Positions 46,875 to 55,385 of a stretch of DNA of 55,385 nt are shown piece by piece. The translations under genes and the position numbers were made by a program. The notes beneath the pieces were generated by a model. The model was not told where the DNA came from. It made no database searches and saw only the letters and a program-made list of their open reading frames with translations. The DNA lies in the NCBI RefSeq assembly GCF_937128415.1, contig NZ_CAKZMJ010000073.1, positions 1 through 55,385 of the forward strand. Direction: 5' to 3'. This DNA is from an uncultured Caldilinea sp. GTDB lineage: Bacteria; Chloroflexota; Anaerolineae; Caldilineales; Caldilineaceae. The stretch's first letter is position 1. The number at the start of each line of letters is the position of its first letter.

Positions 46875-47708
46875 ATGAAAAGATTGAAAATTGCTGCTGC
46901 GCTGCTAGGCGCTGTTTTGCTTGCCGTAGGGTTTCTGGCGCTGATGGGCGGTGCAACGATCTTCGCCCAGGAAGAACCTGCCGTCATCGGCGATCTGGCT
47001 TTGGTGAAGTACGTCTGTCCGGTGGACGTCGGCGAGACCGGCTCGTCCATCCCCTCTGGATGCGCCGACGCCAACGATCCAAACGGCGGCGATGTGCCTG
47101 TGATCCCGGTGGGAGGCCCTGTCTCCTTCTTGTATCAGGTCACCTACAGTTGTCCTCCCAGCGTTGTCTGCGAACCGTTGAATCCAATTTCAGTCACCAT
47201 CAGCGACAATCAGTTGCCCAGCGCGGTTCCTTCCGTCTTCGGCCCCTTGAACGACGCAAACACCAATGGCCTGCTCGATCCAGGCGACGTCTGGCTCTAC
47301 AAAGTGCGCGGCCTGCAGGCGATTGACCTCGCTCAACCGGGCGTGACGCTGCCGGGCGGCGGGCCGGTTCAAGGGTGCGCCAATGCCGGCGACGGCGCCG
47401 GCTCGCGACCCACGTACGTCAACCGCGCGCGCGTGACAGGTCCTTCGGTGTCGGACGAAGACCCGGCTGCGTATTGCAACCCGCCTGCGACGCCCACCCC
47501 CACGCCGACGGTCGTGCAGCAAACCCCCACCGACACACCCACCAGCACGCCAACACAAGTGATCGTCACTCCGATCGCCACGCCGACGCCAGGTCCAACG
47601 CCGACGCCGGTGCCCATTCCTGAGCCTGTGACCGTTGTGCTCTTTGGCGCCGGGTTGGCGGCGCTCTCCGCAGCTCTGGCGGCGCGCAGACGCAGCGGCG
47701 ATCAATAG
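46875..47708 (+). CDS. Secreted surface protein with PEP-CTERM-like sorting tail
   Basis: The 277-residue protein has a signal peptide ending near TIFAQ and a beta-sandwich region like DUF11/DUF7507 (SVTISDNQLP...NTNGLLDPGDVWLYKV...VNRARVTGP). A Pro/Thr-rich stalk of about 45 residues (TPTPTPTVVQQTPTDTPTST) follows. The C-terminal tail is IPEPVTVVLFGAGLAALSAA followed by Arg-Arg-Arg. PEP motif, hydrophobic helix and basic end match the exosortase-dependent PEP-CTERM class. No exosortase gene is in the window. GGGGAG is about 8 nt before the ATG. A terminator follows. The next gene encodes a C25 protease, which may act on envelope proteins. Confidence 0.8.
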   Translation: MKRLKIAAALLGAVLLAVGFLALMGGATIFAQEEPAVIGDLALVKYVCPVDVGETGSSIPSGCADANDPNGGDVPVIPVGGPVSFLYQVTYSCPPSVVCEPLNPISVTISDNQLPSAVPSVFGPLNDANTNGLLDPGDVWLYKVRGLQAIDLAQPGVTLPGGGPVQGCANAGDGAGSRPTYVNRARVTGPSVSDEDPAAYCNPPATPTPTPTVVQQTPTDTPTSTPTQVIVTPIATPTPGPTPTPVPIPEPVTVVLFGAGLAALSAALAARRRSGDQ

Positions 47709-47747
47709 GCGATGGTTTTGTGAAACAACTGAACAGAGACCGGTGCG

Positions 47748-47777
47748 CGAGGTGGCCGCTTGGCCGCCTCGTTTTTT
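47748..47777 (+). terminator. Rho-independent terminator
   Basis: CGAGGTGGCC / GGCCGCCTCG (10 bp with one T-G pair), loop GCTT, then TTTTTT. It lies 40 bp after the PEP-CTERM-like gene. Confidence 0.92.
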
Positions 47778-48079
47778 CGCAACGGATCGGCCCGAAGTCA
47801 AGCGTATGCAAGCCGTAGCGCAGTCGTATCGATCACGCGGGGGTGTCGTCGTGTGAAGCAGGCGAAGCGCCGTCACACTGAGCAAGGCGGTGCGACCGCT
47901 GAAGGCGCTGCGCGTGTCGGGGCGAGGGGGCAACCACAAAGTGTAACATCTAAATACCACAATTGGGGAGCGATTTTATGTCGTTTTGAGGGTGATCTCT
48001 ATACTGGTTCTGTGAAAATTGGATTCAGAGCGATTGCGGCAGGATTTTCTAACATCTGGAGTTAAAGGATAGGCTCAGC
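47778..48079 (+). other. Intergenic region before the C25 protease gene
   Basis: No gene is recognisable. An inverted repeat GTGTGA (47851-47856) / TCACAC (47873-47878) has an inner GGCG/CGCC stem. A TATACT hexamer at 48000-48005 could be a -10 but lacks a good -35. AAAGGA precedes the protease ATG. Confidence 0.4.
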
Positions 48080-51058
<2,979 letters not shown>

Positions 51059-51062
51059 ATCC

Positions 51063-51105
51063 GGGCTGGGGGAATGGGGCAAAGTCAGCCCCATTCCCCC
51101 AGCCC
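51063..51105 (+). terminator. Strong hairpin, likely terminator of the C25 gene
   Basis: A perfect 18-bp stem (51063-51080 with 51088-51105) and a 7-nt loop, 5 bp after the stop codon. Only a weak T tract (AATTTG) follows. Confidence 0.75.
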
Positions 51106-51118
51106 CAATTTGATAGAT

Positions 51119-51265
51119 GTTGCGCAGTCGGTGCATCTTCCAGGACGCCCCAATGATTTTTCAACAAAATCATCTGGCAATTGAGTAGCTGCGGCTCGCA
51201 GCCGCAGGCCCTCTGCACCTACCAACCGCCAATTCCATCGGACCTTCTGCAAGATTGCGCTCTAC
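51119..51265 (+). repeat. MITE-like repeat, copy B
   Basis: A 147-bp copy starting GTTGCGCAGTCGGTGCATCT. It has CTTCCAGGA, ATGATTTTTCAACA, CATCTGGCA, the GTAGCTGCGGCTCGCAGCCGCAG palindrome, and the right arm AATTCCATCGGACCTTCTGC ending in CTCTAC. It shares orientation with copy A but is shorter in the centre. The rest of 51266-51428 shows a TATACAAT-like box near 51310 and the fadN SD. Confidence 0.7.
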
Positions 51266-51428
51266 AAGAGAGACCTTCACGTGACTCGCAACTTCGTTCG
51301 CTTCCGCTTATACAATCATCTCAAAACGATCTCGCAACATTGCAATGTCAAACTACCTCCGTAGCACACTGCATTAACCGAATCGTTTGCCTCGTTATCC
51401 CGTTTGAAGTGTAAGGAGCACATTCGTC

Positions 51429-53867
<2,439 letters not shown>

Positions 53868-53925
53868 GCCGGGGCCCGCTTCGCACGCTGCGCCCTTAGA
53901 ACCTGTCTAGAAGGAGAATCAGAAC

Positions 53926-55101
<1,176 letters not shown>

Positions 55102-55113
55102 CGGGGTTTAAAT

Positions 55114-55156
55114 GCTGCGCCTGCGGAGAAAGGGGCGTCCTCTTCGCAGGCGCAGC
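55114..55156 (+). terminator. Hairpin after the thiolase gene
   Basis: GCTGCGCCTGCG (55114-55125) pairs with CGCAGGCGCAGC (55145-55156), and GAGA/TCTT extends the stem to 16 bp. No clean T-run follows. It is a probable operon end. Confidence 0.7.
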
Positions 55157-55309
55157 GCTTCACGTTTGTGCACTTCCATTCTCCGAAGCGTTGTCGCATC
55201 CCCGTCCCGAGAGTCAGCGAGGCTGATGCGTGTTCTTTCCTCGAAAAGTTTCCTGTTGTTCTCCTTGGCGTCATAACCTGCACATCTGAAAAGGCAGAAA
55301 AAATTCGCA

Positions 55310-55338
55310 TTGACTGCGCAGCGGCTTTGTTCTATAGT
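55310..55338 (+). promoter_or_regulatory. Promoter reading out of the window
   Basis: TTGACT (55310-55315), a 17-nt spacer and TATAGT (55333-55338) give a near-consensus promoter. GGAGAAGG and an ATG at 55354 follow, but that frame stops after five codons (MQALI), so the real gene, if any, lies past the window edge. Confidence 0.65.
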
Positions 55339-55385
55339 TTGGAGAAGGTGTCCAATGCAGGCTTTGATTTAGCACGTTATACGGA

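Noticed and set aside
47851..47878. CRP-like site GTGTGA...TCACAC
   Set aside because: The half-sites are 16 nt apart instead of about 6, and the inner bases pair, so it is better read as a hairpin.

Overview
The window is GC-rich, gene-dense bacterial chromosome and probably comes from a Chloroflexota, most likely a Caldilinea/Anaerolineae-like lineage. This is inferred from gene content, not from a marker-gene search. The supporting signs are secreted proteins ending in a PL(I/V)xR tail, META-domain proteins with Cys-Cys repeats, RqcH, TrmFO and a DHH-CBS-tRNA nucleotidyltransferase fusion. No phage, plasmid, transposase or CRISPR locus is visible. About 42 protein genes, one tRNA and several promoters and terminators can be supported. 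A family of small MITE-like repeats is also present.

Layout. 0-2.4 kb: the 3' part of a secreted five-haem cytochrome, then convergent mscL. 2.6-5.7 kb: a secreted polysaccharide deacetylase, divergent from a CDP-alcohol phosphatidyltransferase that overlaps a dual-specificity phosphatase, ending in a 16-bp tandem repeat. 5.8-11.1 kb: a GT2 glycosyltransferase followed by a 1473-residue fusion of a YfhO-type membrane protein with a lipid-glycan flippase. 11.2-14.7 kb: clpS overlapping a molybdopterin-domain protein, a hydrolase/SUI1 pair, and a sugar-isomerase-like TIM barrel. 14.8-21.1 kb: a ferredoxin-NADP reductase with two small membrane proteins, the DHH-CBS-CCA/A-adding fusion, a LysM-L,D-transpeptidase and tRNA-Leu(UAA). 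21.2-30.5 kb: nitroreductase, RqcH, a Clp_N-M50 protease divergent from an unknown membrane protein, esterase, MFS transporter, TrmFO and an orphan amino-acid ABC permease.

30.5-34.7 kb: a MITE copy and a 1179-residue repeat/META secreted protein. 34.7-36.9 kb (minus): rhodanese lipoprotein, YtkA-like lipoprotein and di-haem peroxidase. 37.4-42.9 kb (plus): a three-gene Tat-exported molybdoenzyme in the order Fe-S / NrfD / Mo subunit, as in ttrBCA, behind a structured leader. 43-46.7 kb: a saccharopine-dehydrogenase-like reductase, an orphan LUD protein and an (alpha/alpha)6 glycosidase. 46.9-51.1 kb: a PEP-CTERM-like surface protein and a C25 (gingipain-family) protease. 51.4-55.1 kb: a FadN/FadA beta-oxidation pair.

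How the genes fit together. Several neighbourhoods have coherent themes: envelope lipid and glycan synthesis (2.6-11 kb), protein and tRNA quality control (ClpS, RqcH, Clp_N-M50, TrmFO, A-adding enzyme), and anaerobic or sulfur-type respiration with periplasmic redox lipoproteins (34.7-42.8 kb). Surface display is the theme at 46.9-51 kb and fatty-acid oxidation at 51.4-55.1 kb. The points most worth following are the YfhO-flippase fusion, the Clp_N-M50 protease beside other Clp-linked genes, and four genes that look leaderless with a -10 hexamer exactly 6 nt before the start codon. The MITE-like family, whose tips appear to have become a terminator, and the sortable surface protein next to a C25 protease also deserve attention.
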